64,000 nt of DNA, taken from the NCBI GenBank assembly GCA_018340805.1, contig JACMZG010001913.1:24222844-24286843 (forward strand). The letters run 5' to 3'. A program made the position numbers and the translations under genes. Below are positions 41,601 through 56,200 of the stretch, piece by piece. The notes below the pieces were generated by a model. It was not told the origin of the DNA. It worked only from the letters and a program-made list of their open reading frames with translations, and searched no databases. Every line of letters starts with the position of its first letter. Within the stretch, counting starts at the first letter, position 1. Source of the stretch: Microvelia longipes (taxonomy: Eukaryota > Arthropoda > Insecta > Hemiptera > Veliidae).

Positions 41601-44600
41601 AGTGGACGCGGTCTCATGGGAGTAGTAGGCATGGAATTAGGGTAATAGAGGATCATCGAAGACGAATATTCATGATTTATGGGAACAGTAGTCATGGGAT
41701 TGAGGGAGTGGGGGCAATGTAACAAGTGAGAATGGGGTTCATGGTATAAAACGAATAGAGGGTTATAGTAGTGTGGGAATAGTAGTAATAATTTGTGGGA
41801 ATAGTGGGATTGGGAAAGAAGGCGCCACTACATCAATGGAGTAAGGAGTATTAAAGGTTTAGTAGGCAAGGTAATACATGAATAAAAACCATGGTTGTAC
41901 AAGAGTTGAGGTCATGGTTTGGGCAGGAAGGGACCATGGTTTTGGAAGATTAGTGAGCGTTGTTATTCAGTTTAAATATACATTTTATACTATGTACTAA
42001 TGGTATACCATTCTATTCACAAGAATAAATAAATTTAGAAGTCAAGTTATTTAAATTTAGTAATACCTTCATAGTTCTTTCTTCATTAGCACTTATTGAG
42101 ATATTGAACATCTTATTGTTCTAAACTAAAGTCGAAAAAATTAAATGATTAAAAATAAAAATATCAAAGTGGTTCATATTTTTTTAAGGTCAAACCCCTT
42201 CCTCACAGTCTTTTAAAAATAAAAATTAAACTTTGTTGGTCAAATTCAATTAAAAACGCAATCTGAAGTTAATTAATTGGATTTTTACAAACTCCCCTCT
42301 CCATTTGAAGAGAAAAACTTATTTTTACGTATTTTTCTTGCAAAAATGATTAAATATTATCAACTTTTAGAGGATTTCCACATTTATACAGAAATGAGGT
42401 AAAATAATAATTAACAAAACAAAACAAATTAAGAAATAAACACTTGATAAAAACAACAGTTTTACAATTATTAAATAATTAAAAAATTGATTGTAAGGAG
42501 AATTACTTTATTAAGAAAAAATTAAGATACAAGAAATTAAGTCGGTGATTACAAGACTAAAATTATCCTTCAAAATACTAGACTAATATTTAACTTAAAT
42601 AAACTATAAAAAGACATAATCCAAATTTTACATTCCCTCTTTTATAATCGTAGGTAAGTAGAAAGGGCATTGCGTTTACCCTTAAAAAACTAAAACCGAG
42701 ATTACACACGGATATTGTAAAAAAAAATGATACTTTTGAAAATTAAATATAATATCATACCGACGACCCCATTAAAGCAATTTTCTTGGGGAATTTTCTA
42801 AAAACAAAAAGAATGTGACGAAGTTGTCAGACTGTTTTAAAAAGAACTGGCTTAATCTTAATTTATTAAAAGAAAATAATTAAGTAAAGGTTAGATATGC
42901 CTTTAGATATTTATTTATGATAATTTGTATATTTGTATGATACCCACCATGTTCAATGATTATAAATATAAACATTCAGATGCACCAACATTAAATCCTA
43001 AAAAAATAGATATGAAATGTAAACATTATTCAGAATGCACCAAACTTTATAATCCTCAAAAATAGATATGAAATGTAAACATTTAATATCTATCATTTCA
43101 GATGCACAGGTGCATCATTTCAGATCCACCAACATTTAATCCTCAAAAATAAGGGGAAAGCATGATGCTAGATATAGACTCTCGAAAATGATCTGTACCG
43201 CCAGTAAATTGACTCTTGCGAATTCAAATTTACCATAATTTTTTCTGTCACTATTACCCAAAAAAAGTAATTCTGTTACTACTCTCGGTAAACTTGAAAA
43301 GTTGAATTATAGCATACCATAATAATGCCTGTTTTAGGACTACATCAAATCACTCTAATCTAGTCATAAAGCTGACATAGTAATTTTTTTATAAGTCTGA
43401 CATTTATCAGAGACTTTTGTTAAAAACATAAAGAAAACATACTTTAACAAAAACCTAATGATACAAAAAATATTATTAACAAAAACCTATGATACATGTC
43501 AAACAATAGCTGCTTGATTAATAATGTCCGGATTAGTGTGATATTAAGTATCATATTACTAAGGATTTAATTTAGTTTTTGAAATAGGAATTATTATTTT
43601 ATGTTCTTATTTAACTTTTTTAAGTTACCAAATATTAGTAACAAAATTACTAAGTTTTCGTAATAGCTACTAAAGTAATTGTAAATCTAAACCTGCAAGA
43701 GATAATTCACTGGGAGTAGGGAGCATTTTCGAAAGCCAAAGACCATGTTCTCCAACATTTTTAAGGAATTATTTAATTGATGGATCTGAAATGTTTAACC
43801 CTGTATGTCAATGCTGTGTCAATACTACACAAAGTGGTACATTTCAAATACATCACCCTGATTACTAAATAGTCCTTATGTTGCCAAACAAAAGTCGGGG
43901 AAAAACCGGAAACTCATAATATACTATGATTAATTTATCAAAGTGTTGCCAAGAGATCGCGATTGGAAGGACTTCACATTTCTTTCATTATAATGAAGAG
44001 TATAAGGTCCTAATTTATAACGGAATTATAGACAGGATCTACCAATCAGAAGGTACACATTTTCTACATACCGATTGCATATCATGTTCCCATTACCGTT
44101 AAATACCCAATATAGATGACATACTTTAGAAGAATATCAAATTTGGTCACCATCTTATTGGGGCGATAGAGTATCAAATGGGAAATATAATTTAAAAAAC
44201 TATTATTCTAAAACAATTGAGGTCGATAATGTCAGTCCATCATGAACTGCTGATTTAACTGTAAGTTCGATGTAAATTTGTAAAGTGAATTTAGGTTTAA
44301 TAATACAGTTTTTTTGTAAACTCCAAGGGCGAGAAATAAATCAGATTCAAAAATCAAATATTGCAGCAGATTACATGCATCTATATGGTTCCTCCATTTA
44401 GAGTATCATAGAGTGACGCGACTTCTGGGTACTTCAATTCACACTATATAATTTTATTGATTAATATGTTCCGATTTTCAGTAATACATTCAGGTCATTT
44501 AAATGAATGACCTTTTACTCATGAAATACAGTGAGTCATAAATATAATGACTACACTACCGAGTAGTCCGATTTTCAGTATCATAGGTCCATTTAGATAA

Positions 44601-47600
44601 TTCATCCTTTCTCATCAGGAGATATAAATGAGCGTTCTCACCAATCGGGTCTTCATTAGTCCCGATTCTTCAAAGTTAAATTCATCAGGCCGTCATTGGA
44701 TTAATTAGACCTTATTATCTTCATCAGGATAAAAAGATGACTCATATCAAACCATAGTCCGATTTTTAGTCCTTGAGAAGTTATGAGAAAAAATAGGTAA
44801 TTAGGAAGGATAATAAATATTTAAAATCTATTGTACGACACACGGCTAAAATCAATTGACAGCGCGGAAAAATAGAGTTGGTGAACCAATTTGAAATTGA
44901 GAGCGTGGTTTTAACATCCAGACTAACCTCGATATCTGGGGACATATCCTCAAGCATTTAGTTTCTTTCTCCCACGCTCGCTCTGGCGTGATTAATTGGT
45001 GTGTCATATTCTAATACCACCCTGACCTGTATACATAATTATATGACTTGCAACACTATATAGTTATTTCAGATAAAAATATAATACGAGTTTTTTTGTT
45101 TTTCTTACAACAACTACGCATTTATTAAAAATATGTACACAGATTTTATCTAAGAGCTGACAGCAGAAAATATCGTATATTAGTGCAGATACAAAAACAC
45201 AGAACTAAGCCTCTTATTCATTATTCATGTATGTATTCTCAAAACAAAGTTACATGTAACAAACGGAGCCCAAAATAAGTAACATGTAACAAAGAGAGCC
45301 CAATTTCGTAGAGTGTATATCAGCAGTGTGATATGTTGTGGTCACTTAATTCTTGTTTTACTAAATGCAACTAATATGTATTGTCCTCATACTACACCAA
45401 GATTTCTAGTTGGTGGGTATTTCGATTCATTTCTTGATAGAGTTCCCGGACAAATTACATGTTATTCCTATCTTCATCATATTAAACAAATTAATATTAC
45501 CATTACCTTTGACATGCATTGAGGTTGATATTATGTAGGTACCTATTTTTGATGTACTCATGCTATGACTGTTTATCTCTGTCACAGTGACCGCTATTAT
45601 TCGCTGAAGCAGTGGAAAGATTTGTACGCGTCTTATGAGGATAGGGATTGTTGTTCTGGGATAGAGACCCTTTCTATTAGGGGGCCCATGGAAATTTAAA
45701 AAGTGTATTGGAAAAAATATAACTTGCATACCCCCGTCCCCCCCGAGGAAAGTAATATATTAGACTTTCCCGCATTTTTAAGCGGCTCAGGGATTTACTA
45801 ATTTTCCTATATAACTTTATTCGTGCTTCTTACCATGCTATGAAAAGTTAGCACATATAATTAAAACGCCCGAAGCTCTATTATAATTTTTTCAAAGGAT
45901 AGCGATTTAATTTGGTAGCTTCTCAGAAAATTAACAAAAAGCCTTTCGGTACTTTTTTTTTTCAATGGTTTTAAGGAAAAATCCTATTGTCACTCTACTT
46001 AGCTACAGCATGGTCTACCAATCACACAATCAAAATATACATAAATTTATGGATCTCAGGCCAAAAATCAATATTTTAGAAAAAGGGTAAGTGTACACAC
46101 ACACAACAGTGATAGTATATTATGTTAATATAATAGTATATATATTAATATATATTTCAAATAAGAAGCACCCTATAACTTTGATATGTATTGATATTGT
46201 ACAGTATAGATGATATTATTATAATAGACTTATAATTTAATATATTTATATATGAATATGAATAGGTATCGTATAGGAGACGAGCCCCGCTCTGATTATA
46301 TGGTTGCTATATATATAATAGGCACACTCTCACCCGAATGAATCAGGGAAAAGGCTTTATAAAAACACCAGCTTTACATGAAAACTATATATTTATTTCT
46401 CGCCAACGTTTCGAATTTAACTACAAAATTCTTCATCAGGGCCCTTTGCAACACAAGATAACATCAATCTATTTAGATAGTGTAAAATGAAAAATAGATA
46501 AATTAAATAAGAATGAGCAATAACAAAATAAACCAAGAAATTAGAGAACTTAATTTAAATATTTTTATATAAATAAAATTAAAACATTTTACTTACGAAA
46601 TAATCCACAGTCTTCATCTACTATGGGCCAGGAGACCCATGCAAATTTAAAATAAAAGTTTAAAAAATATAAAAACTAAGTCTAAATTAATTAAAATAAT
46701 TTGTCATAAAAATGAATTAAAAACAAAGAAAAAGTTAAACATTAAAGGTACAAACTAATAAAACATGATAAAGTTAAAAAAATGAAAAAAAGTCACAATA
46801 TAAAGCAGAAGAAGTACAGTCAACGAAGGTTAAAATATAGAAATGACAACATGAAACTAAACTAGAAGAAGTTTATGACAAGGCCTTCCTATATCCAAGA
46901 CACAGGAGGCATTGGCAAAACTTAAAATAACCTCAAATCAATGTAGCCAACACATATATAACCCAAAAGGATAATAAAAAAAAAATGTATATATATATAA
47001 ATAAAAATAAAAAAAAATTCCAATAAATAAATTAAAAAATAAAATGATGAATAAAGAATAATAGAATGTTTAATAAAAAAATAAAATAAATAAAAAAAAA
47101 AAAAAAAAAAAAAAAAAACCGCGACCATAAGATGCACCACACAGATGAACCGCCACAAAACCTTGTTCCTAGGCCCCCCCTCCCGGTAAAACTAAGATGC
47201 CACACCAAGGTACTGTCACGTACCTAAGCTTCTTAGAAAACATCCCAGCCCTTCCCTTAAGGCCTGCACACCAAGGGTTTGTTTTCACTCCTAGTCTCCA
47301 GCAGAAGAGAAACAAAACGAAATAAATAAATAAAAAATAAAATAATAAATTTAATAAAAATAAATAAATAAATAATGAAAATAAGTAAATAAATGAATAG
47401 AATAAATAATGAAGTAATAAATAAATAGAATGAAATAAGGTGAAAAGACTATAATGGCTTTATAATATGATTGTAACTGCCTAAGACATCCATTTATATC
47501 AGGCTACGATAATTACAGGTATTTACTTGTTTTTTTGATATATAATTTCCGCATTTTCACAACCACTTCATCTGTCCTCACAAGGATCAGAACGTAGATA

Positions 47601-49889
47601 GTCATGTTATCTAAATCAAAGTGATGTTTTAAATTTTTGAGCATGGATACAAAGTAGTTCTCACATGTTTCAGTCAATACATCCCACTTACTAGTAATTC
47701 AGTGTTGGTACTTCCCTGCTTTTAATGATATTGAGTACTTAACCTATGATAATATAATCACAATGTATCATCAGTGCAGTACAATTAACACGGTATATAA
47801 AATTGGACTTTAATGGCAAGGGAATCTCATCTTTAAGAGGCGTGAAACAAAAGAACGAATTTTTCACTCCTTAGAATAAAAGCGCAAGTTACACCAACTC
47901 TCTTCCTTAAAATTTACCAAGATCCTCACTTAGACCTTTTGACATAGGGAGTAACTTACTATAACGAACGAAAACTGGGTTGTCAGTATTAACGATTGGC
48001 CCTGGTTGTTCTTGCGCAATATCAACATCATTAACCCTAGACAAAGATTTTGTCCATAGACATTAGTTATTTAACCAACCGGATACTTGCTTATCTATTA
48101 ACATATTTCTCTACCCAACTTGTTTATTCTTGTTTATCAAGGTGTTATCCTGATTGAATATAATTTTGGTCATAAGATTAGTGACAACAATTTACTTTCT
48201 GGTGAAGGGTGGTATGAACAAAAACCCCAAGAATCCTACCCGAACAACAAGGCCTTTTGATACCAAATACCATCCAAACCATAAACGACTTTTCACCATT
48301 TCACTCCTAACTACTTAGTATCTAAAAGGGTATGTCACCACTATCCATTTCTCTAATTTCAAAAGGAACTGTAAGGCGAGAAATGAAAACTATTTAACTT
48401 AAAAATTACCAGCCTCTTCTACCTTATCTTTTAGAATTAATAGCAAACGTTGTCATCTCTATAAAGCTTTAAGAACATTATAATAATAAGCTAACTGGCC
48501 ACGTGTTTGATATAATATAGTTCATAGCTAACTCGTAGCCAAAGCAGGTGCTAAAGGAGATCCCATTTGTAATCCAAACAATTGCTTATAAATTTGTTAT
48601 TTCAAAAAAAAGGTACCCAGACGTTAACAAGAAATTCAAAGATTTCTAAGAACCTATCTTTAGGCATCTCGAGTGAAAGCACTAATTTCAACCCGCCTTT
48701 TGTGAAACTATTGCTAGGGTAGGACCAAGTCCATGCAGGAATAGTTGGTAAAGTTTAGCGTGCAAACCACATCAAACGACGTACAAATGTATGGGCAATC
48801 AGGTGACAACTACGTTGCTAATAGATTCTTTAAATTTATAAGAATTTTTTTAACTTCGTATGAATGTGAATTACAAACCTCACCTAATAGATATCCCCAA
48901 TGAACTTTCCCAGGTTGTAGGTTGGACTCAAAATTTACAACAGACAATTGGCCGCATGTCATCACCTCCGACATGGGCTTTGTTTCTTCTGTAAATTTTA
49001 GGCACCCATACAACCTGGGAGCCACAGCATTGAAAATATAAACGGCTCTCTCCAAAGCTTAGCTTAAGAAATATACTTATCATAATAACTAATATCTCGA
49101 AAAAAACCATTTGATTTTGTTGGAAGTAAGTAGAAGTGGGATCCCTACCATATTTTAAGGTTAAGTATTCCTCCATTCCAATGAATTGCTGGTTCATTTT
49201 CTGTTGTACATTTCCTCTCTTCATGGCTACTCTGTTTTGTTTTCCTTTATCGGCTCGACAATAACAATATCCTCAATTTTCTGCCAAAAATTTTCTTTGT
49301 GGCCTTGTATTTCCTTAATAATGGTGGTTTCACAACGGGTTTATTTGATCAGGACTACTTAATTTTTCGTCACAGAAATTTGTCATATTATTGACACAGA
49401 GACTACGCACAGCATCATCCTTTTTGTCCTCATCATCCTTTATGTTCCTGTCAAGCAAATCTCCAAATCAGCAATAAAGTCTTCAAGCAGGGAAGTTTCC
49501 TTTGCCAATAGGAAGACTCTAAACTCCTTACTACGGACCACGACACAGACATTTCTTAACGACTTCCGGTATTTCGACATCTGTTGCGATTAACAAGCAC
49601 TTATCAATCCACTCTAATTTTCTGTCTCGTTAGGAACGATGATCTCTTTCACCATATCTTGGTATTTACCCTCCACCATTCAACACTCTTTGTAAAAAAT
49701 TTGTCTCGAACCATTAACTGGCTGTCTTCAAAATCAGCGATTACAGCAGCAGGAACCAAGTCTCTCAAAGCATTTTTTACAGCATATATATATATATATA
49801 TATATATATTTTTATATATTATATATATATTATATATATAATATATATATAATATAATATATATATATTATGTATATATATATTGTATA

Positions 49890-49962
<73 letters not shown>

Positions 49963-50224
49963 AGTTCATACATACATACACAACATTACACACACACACA
50001 CAAAACACACACACATATATATATATATATTTTCATCAAAAATTGGAGATTTTCTCGTATTTTTAGAAAATTCAAAGAAAATTACGCAGAATTTAATTCT
50101 TAACAGTACAATAATGAATTTGTTAAAAATTGCGCCCGATTCTGAATTATAGAAAATAAGCTAATAGTTCCAAGAGCCGGATTGATATATATATTATGTA
50201 TGTATATATATATAATATATATAT

Positions 50225-50273
<49 letters not shown>

Positions 50274-53200
50274 TATATATAACAAATACACTTATTGAGT
50301 TCACCCCTACACAACCCAAAAAGGTTTGTGTTTCAGGCATTTTCAGTTATGTTCTGAGTAGTGGTTTTTATTATGCTGTCTTGTCTATCTATATGTGTGT
50401 GTATATGCCTCATTATCACTACATAAACGGACAGTCAGACTACCCCCTCCCCTCTCCCATAAGTGATTTTCTACTCAAAATTCACTAATGAACAGACTCA
50501 GACCTTTTTCCGCGTGTGCAGCTATGATAAATGAAATATGGTTGAGCTAATAGCATTTTCAGAAATATTTTAGAAATATTTTACAGACACGAGAAATCGA
50601 AAGGTTGTACATTGCTACAAAGTTATACAATGTGGAAAATCAAAAAGTTTTTTAATTTTAACTGTATACTGGAATATATTCATTTGCTGGTAACATGACT
50701 TCTTTAGAGCCTTAAGATGATAACTCCCAAATGGATTTATAGATTCAATAGCTCTCTTTACGTATAAAAATATTTCTACCCTACTTTATTTATTTAATAA
50801 TTTTAAGAGAATTTACAATGTTTAAATAATTTCATTTCATTAAGAACAAAAAAAAAATCATTAAAATAAAACGGAAAACAGATTAAAAAGATTTTTAGTG
50901 CAAACATAGTACTTTTCCTATACGCCTACGGAAGCGAGTAAGGTAAAGAAAAAATCTTTTGCAAGAATAAGTAATGAATATAAATGAAGTCTGAATCTTA
51001 AAGCTGAGACATAAAGGCGTTAATAAGTTCCCAGTGTTTAATTTCTATTAATAGAAATATAATTAAGGAATTATGTATTAAACAGTCGTGGATTATTAAC
51101 AAATTTATTATTGCATTGTTAAGAATTAAATTCTAGGTAGATTAATGAAGACTTCAGTCCTTTGAAATTTGTCTGTTATTTACATTAACATTAATAAAAG
51201 ACGTTTCGCCATCTTCAGGGTTAAACAATAAAAAAATACATCAAAACAAACAACCATTACCAAAAAAAATAATTAGTCGTGGATTATGATCACGATGAAC
51301 CGTTATCGATTTATTGTGAGGAACCTCCGAAATGTTCAAAACGAATATTTGGCAACTTCAATTTCTTACTAACACTGTTTCCATAGGAAAACTTGTTCGT
51401 TTTAAAAATTGCTAGTATAGTGATTATATTCAAAGCAATCAACATGAGGATTTCATATAATTATTATTAGAAGTTAACGAAAATAAATTAAACTTATCCT
51501 AAACAAAAATACGTAACCTTTTCCTTAATAACCTTAAATAGCCAAAATTGGATGAAATTAAATGCCAATATTTTATGTTAACTATAGTTCACGATGGGGA
51601 AGTAGTAGAAACACAGATACGACAGATAGTTCACAAAGTTCCTATAGACCGCTCTATGGCAGAGAAAGACCACAACCTCAAAGAGAAGAGAGTCCTCCAT
51701 CCTATATCAGAACAAGACCTACGGCAACAACAAGAGACGATGATGAGACAACCCCTCATAGGTAAGTTTACTAAAGAAATTTTTTAAGTAAAGGTGGAAT
51801 GAGGCGACATTTTCTATGAAATTTTTGGGGCAATAAAAGGTTACACTAATACCAGATTACAGCAGGTACCAACAACTAGTATTTTGCTCAATTTAATCTA
51901 TGCATTTAACTCCATAAAAAGTCTACAACATCATCTAGATCTGCTCAACCTCATTGAAGATTAAAGAGATTTTTTCCTAAAGTGGCCTTTATCTGTGTAG
52001 TTCCTATTGACTAGACGTTACAGCGAGCCATTTGGTTAACACTTCTAGTGTAATGTAATGTATAATTACTGTATAGGTAGGTATTTGAGTATAGCTAGTG
52101 AGAGAGGTGGGGAGTAATATTCTCGAGTCTCCAGCAACCAATAATCGAGAGGGGCTCGTCTCTATACGATACTATTTCATATCATAATAATATCAATATC
52201 ACCGTCAATCAAACATCAAAGTAGTGTTCTGAAAATACTTAACAACCTACACTTACTTTTTCTAAAATATTTTGATTTTGCTAGTATTCATTAATTATGT
52301 AGTTTTATAATTGCCGTAAAAAAGAAGATTTTTTTCGTTTAAAACATTTAAAAAAAGAAATAACACAATTCAAAAGCCTAACCAAGGAGAAAAAATAAAT
52401 TTGCGTTTAAACTTTCTTATGCAGATAATAACCGAGAAACTCATACACAACAACAAGACATTTCTTTTACTGAAATAGAGATAGAAGTCATCAGACATCA
52501 AGTTGTCTCTTCATTCATTGATTCAAAGTAAAATAATTGAAATAGAAGATAGAAGTCATTAGAAATCGAACCAAAATGTAATATGTAAAAGTACATTACA
52601 TTAACTATATAGTTTTATAGAAGCAATGTATAATTTAAAATAAAATACAATCATATACAGAGAGAAGAAAACAATTGATTTCAGTTCTATACAATTAAAT
52701 TACTTTAAATTTATTAACTATATACATAAAGATACAAAAAATACATTAACACGCATAAATCGGAGAACTAGACAAACACGATGGTCGATTGATTAATATC
52801 AATTAATATATTAATCAATTAAAATGATAATTAAAAGACAAGTCGCTTTGCGAGGTAAAATAAGGGTTGTTGTTGTTGTTTGTTTCGTATTTAATGTCCA
52901 TAACTGAATAAGAGGACTCTTATTGTTTTAGTGAATAATATTGTTTTTATTTTTCTTTGTTGAAGTAGTGTTAGCTTTTCTTTTGGTAGAGGTGTGGACT
53001 TTTGTTGTCGCTTCTTGAATTTTCTTCTGATATGTGCTGTGCTTCTTTGCTGATTTCCTATTGCTGAGGTGGCAAAGTCAATATGAATGGAAGTTAGAAA
53101 GAATTTAATTTTGGTTAATCTTTGTATTGTACATATTTCTTTTTCTTTCACTTTTTTAATTTATTCAATTATTGGTATGCTTTTTTTTTATATTTAGTTT

Positions 53201-56200
53201 GGTTTTGCTTTGACCTATGATTTCATTGGTAATAATAAAGTAACAAAATGTAAGATAAGCAGAAGGAAGAGAAGAAAAAAAATTAACTAAAAACAATACA
53301 GAGGTACTGTACTACAAAAATACAAATTAACTAAAAAAAAATACTAAAAAATACAAAGGAAAAAAAAAATTATTAGGAAACTAGTTAAAGTCCTTTATTT
53401 AGTTTTATATTTTAAATTTTTATGATGAGTTTATCTGTTTGGTTTGACATATGAAAGTAATAAAAAAAAATAAAAAACCAAAAGGGGTTTTAACAATTAA
53501 TTATTGATAGAGGTAACTCTATCTTTGTGACAGATTGCCATTAAAAATTATTATTAGAAGAAAAATAAATAGATAAAAAAAAAGAAAATTAAGTTTAAAG
53601 AGTGCTTTTATGTTTCTAACTTTGTTTAAAATGTAATGAAATTAGGGTCTTTCACCGCCAAGCCAGGTTTGTGCTGCCTTGCACAACTAGCATTGCTTGG
53701 TCCTAAAAGCTAAGGTTTATGCACAACTATTTACAATTTTATATTTATATTATTTACAATTACGCTAGTTTGGTAGTATACAAATGCTATAGTGCTGTAT
53801 ATATAATGTGCCAGGCGTACCAATGAATATGCGCACACATACGCACATGAACCCTCACATTGAATGCCTGCGAGTGAATGCACAACATGCAGACAGATAC
53901 ACTTTTTCACATTTTAACTAATGTATGCAGTGATACTCTCACTGCATATGCGTTCATACACATACACCTACTCTCACACATACATATTAATGTGCATACG
54001 GGTACACACACACCTACATGCACACTCATGCATCTCGTGCATATACACCTACAGACTCACATACACACTCACACACACAAACGCATTCTCACATGTGTTT
54101 TCACTTAAATATAACATCCACTTACTTACACCAAATCGTGCATGGAAAACTGCAAAATGTGAAGGGGTAGAATAGAAAGACCTTGTGGTTGACGAGGTGG
54201 GGGAACTGGAATCTTATAACTATATTCCTATCTCACTTCGAGCTGAAACACTAATATAAGTGTTAACCAAATGGCTCGCTACAACGTCTAATTTCCAATT
54301 GACTAGTATATAATAAATGAAAACGGAGCTACGCTTAGTTTAGACAGCAAGCTTTCCAACAGGTTAACTTCAAAAGCAATATAAGAGAGCAATGCAGGGA
54401 GAAGGAAGCTGAAAAGGTACAATGGTTGTTTTAGGAAACTAATTCTAGTAAATAACATCTACGTTCTGCTATCCACGAAATTTTACTACTGTTTAGAAAA
54501 TTCGTTGTTAATAATAATGCTTGCTTACAATTAATAAATTGTAATAATTTAAATTTCATTATTATTATTATTCAGAATTAAATTATTATCAAAATTAGAT
54601 TTTATTAGTTAAATTATTTGTAGCAGGTACGGAGAGAGAACAGAAAGACCCGAGAGGCCAGGGGGATTCACCAGTAGATTTTTAAATAAAAGTAAAAGTT
54701 CAGCGGCAGTAAGTCCTGAAGAGGAAGATCCGGGTCCAACAAGAAGATTTGGAGCAACAACTTCAGCTTCTTCTTCAGCCGCTAATACCTCTCCAAGATC
54801 TAGATATTCAGCACTTAAAGTTAGTAACTAATTTGCACAGAAAATAAAACTTTCGAATAAGTTTTGACTGAACTAACTTAAAACTTCGAACTGATTGTTC
54901 CACTACAGTTTTGTGAATTTAATTCCTTATTTGCTTAGGTCATAAACAAGCAACAGATAGATTCTTCAACTGAAAATATTTATTGATGGAAACAATAACA
55001 TTTTTTTGGCAAAATATGACATCGACAATGCAGGCATCCAAATAGTATGAGCTCGTTTCCCTTTGTCATGTCCCATTCTGTTTCGTTACGTCTAACTCAT
55101 CAGGGGGCTGACGTAGCCTGAACTCACACTGACCTTCAATTAAAATTCCCAAGAATATAATGTAAAGTATTTACCAGAGACGAGCGGTGCTCTCTTATCG
55201 CTATCATGCTTGACATCAAAACATATATTATTTGATACTACTGTCAAGCATTTTGCTCGTCCCATTTCTTAAATGTCTTTCGAAAAATTATATAGTGTCA
55301 ACTAATCATGTTTTGCAAAACTCGGTAGTACCAAATGATAAGTAAATTAGTTCATTTAACGAAGAAGAAAGGAGAATTCAAAAACTAAGTCAAAACCCGT
55401 AGTTTCCACATTCTGGCTTAAATTTTAGGTTCTGTCAATGTCAGGACCTTTTTGAATATTTCTTACAAATATAGTCACTTCCACAAGCCAGATTTCACTC
55501 CTTAACTTTTTAAGAACCGTAATAGAAACTAAAAATTACATTATTACTTATTACATACAGAATAATCTGACAAAACAAGATTTTTTTTTAGTTCTTTGCT
55601 TAAAGCACTTCTCAACACCCTATAATATATACTGTTAATGGTACTGTTCACAGGACAGGAAAGCTAGATTGGCGCGGTCCAAGAGTTCGCATACACTAGG
55701 AGATGAAGATGAAGAGGACGAATCACTGTCACCGTCAGCTTACTTAGCATCCCGATATGACTTAGCAAGAAGTCGATCTTCTCATCAGGTTAAATCTAGA
55801 GAAGCCAGTCCAGAGCCCACAACCCGAACTTCATTGTCTTCTAGTGAGTAACTTCTACTTTAATTTTTAATCGTCGGAAGAAATATTTTTGAATTCTTGA
55901 CAATGGCTAAATATCTCATTAATGATTGCAAAATAGTGACCAATAGATTTTTTAAAAAATATATAAGCATGGACAGCAGGACGATGCCCACAAATTGCAA
56001 TTAATTAGATCATAAAAAGATTTCTACTTTCCCTCATTTATACTGTAGGCATATAAGAAAAACATTTTGTTTGCACTAGAAATCCGAAACCTGGATTGAA
56101 TAATCCGTTTCAGGTGTTTTCAAGACCTTCTGAGTGGTTTCTCTAACAAAGTTGTCTGTAACTGTAAGAGTGTGACTGTTATCCTAGCTCCCAGTGTATT

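Larger units (their letters stand above)
40268..51587. other. Intron 9 of tn (11.3 kb)
   Basis: Largest intron fully inside the window. Holds the 109-bp tandem array, a short tandem at 42960-43150, degenerate repeats at 44470-44770, the Penelope-like element, two AT microsatellites and a family A tail (50890-50965). 42,000-42,900 and 45,000-46,250 show nothing definable. Confidence 0.65.

Noticed and set aside
45313..45729. Opposing open frames of 69 and 100 codons
   Set aside because: No recognisable domain and no splice signals in phase with tn; left unannotated.
49870..50291. Tyr-Ile repeat open frames on both strands
   Set aside because: They are translations of the AT microsatellites.
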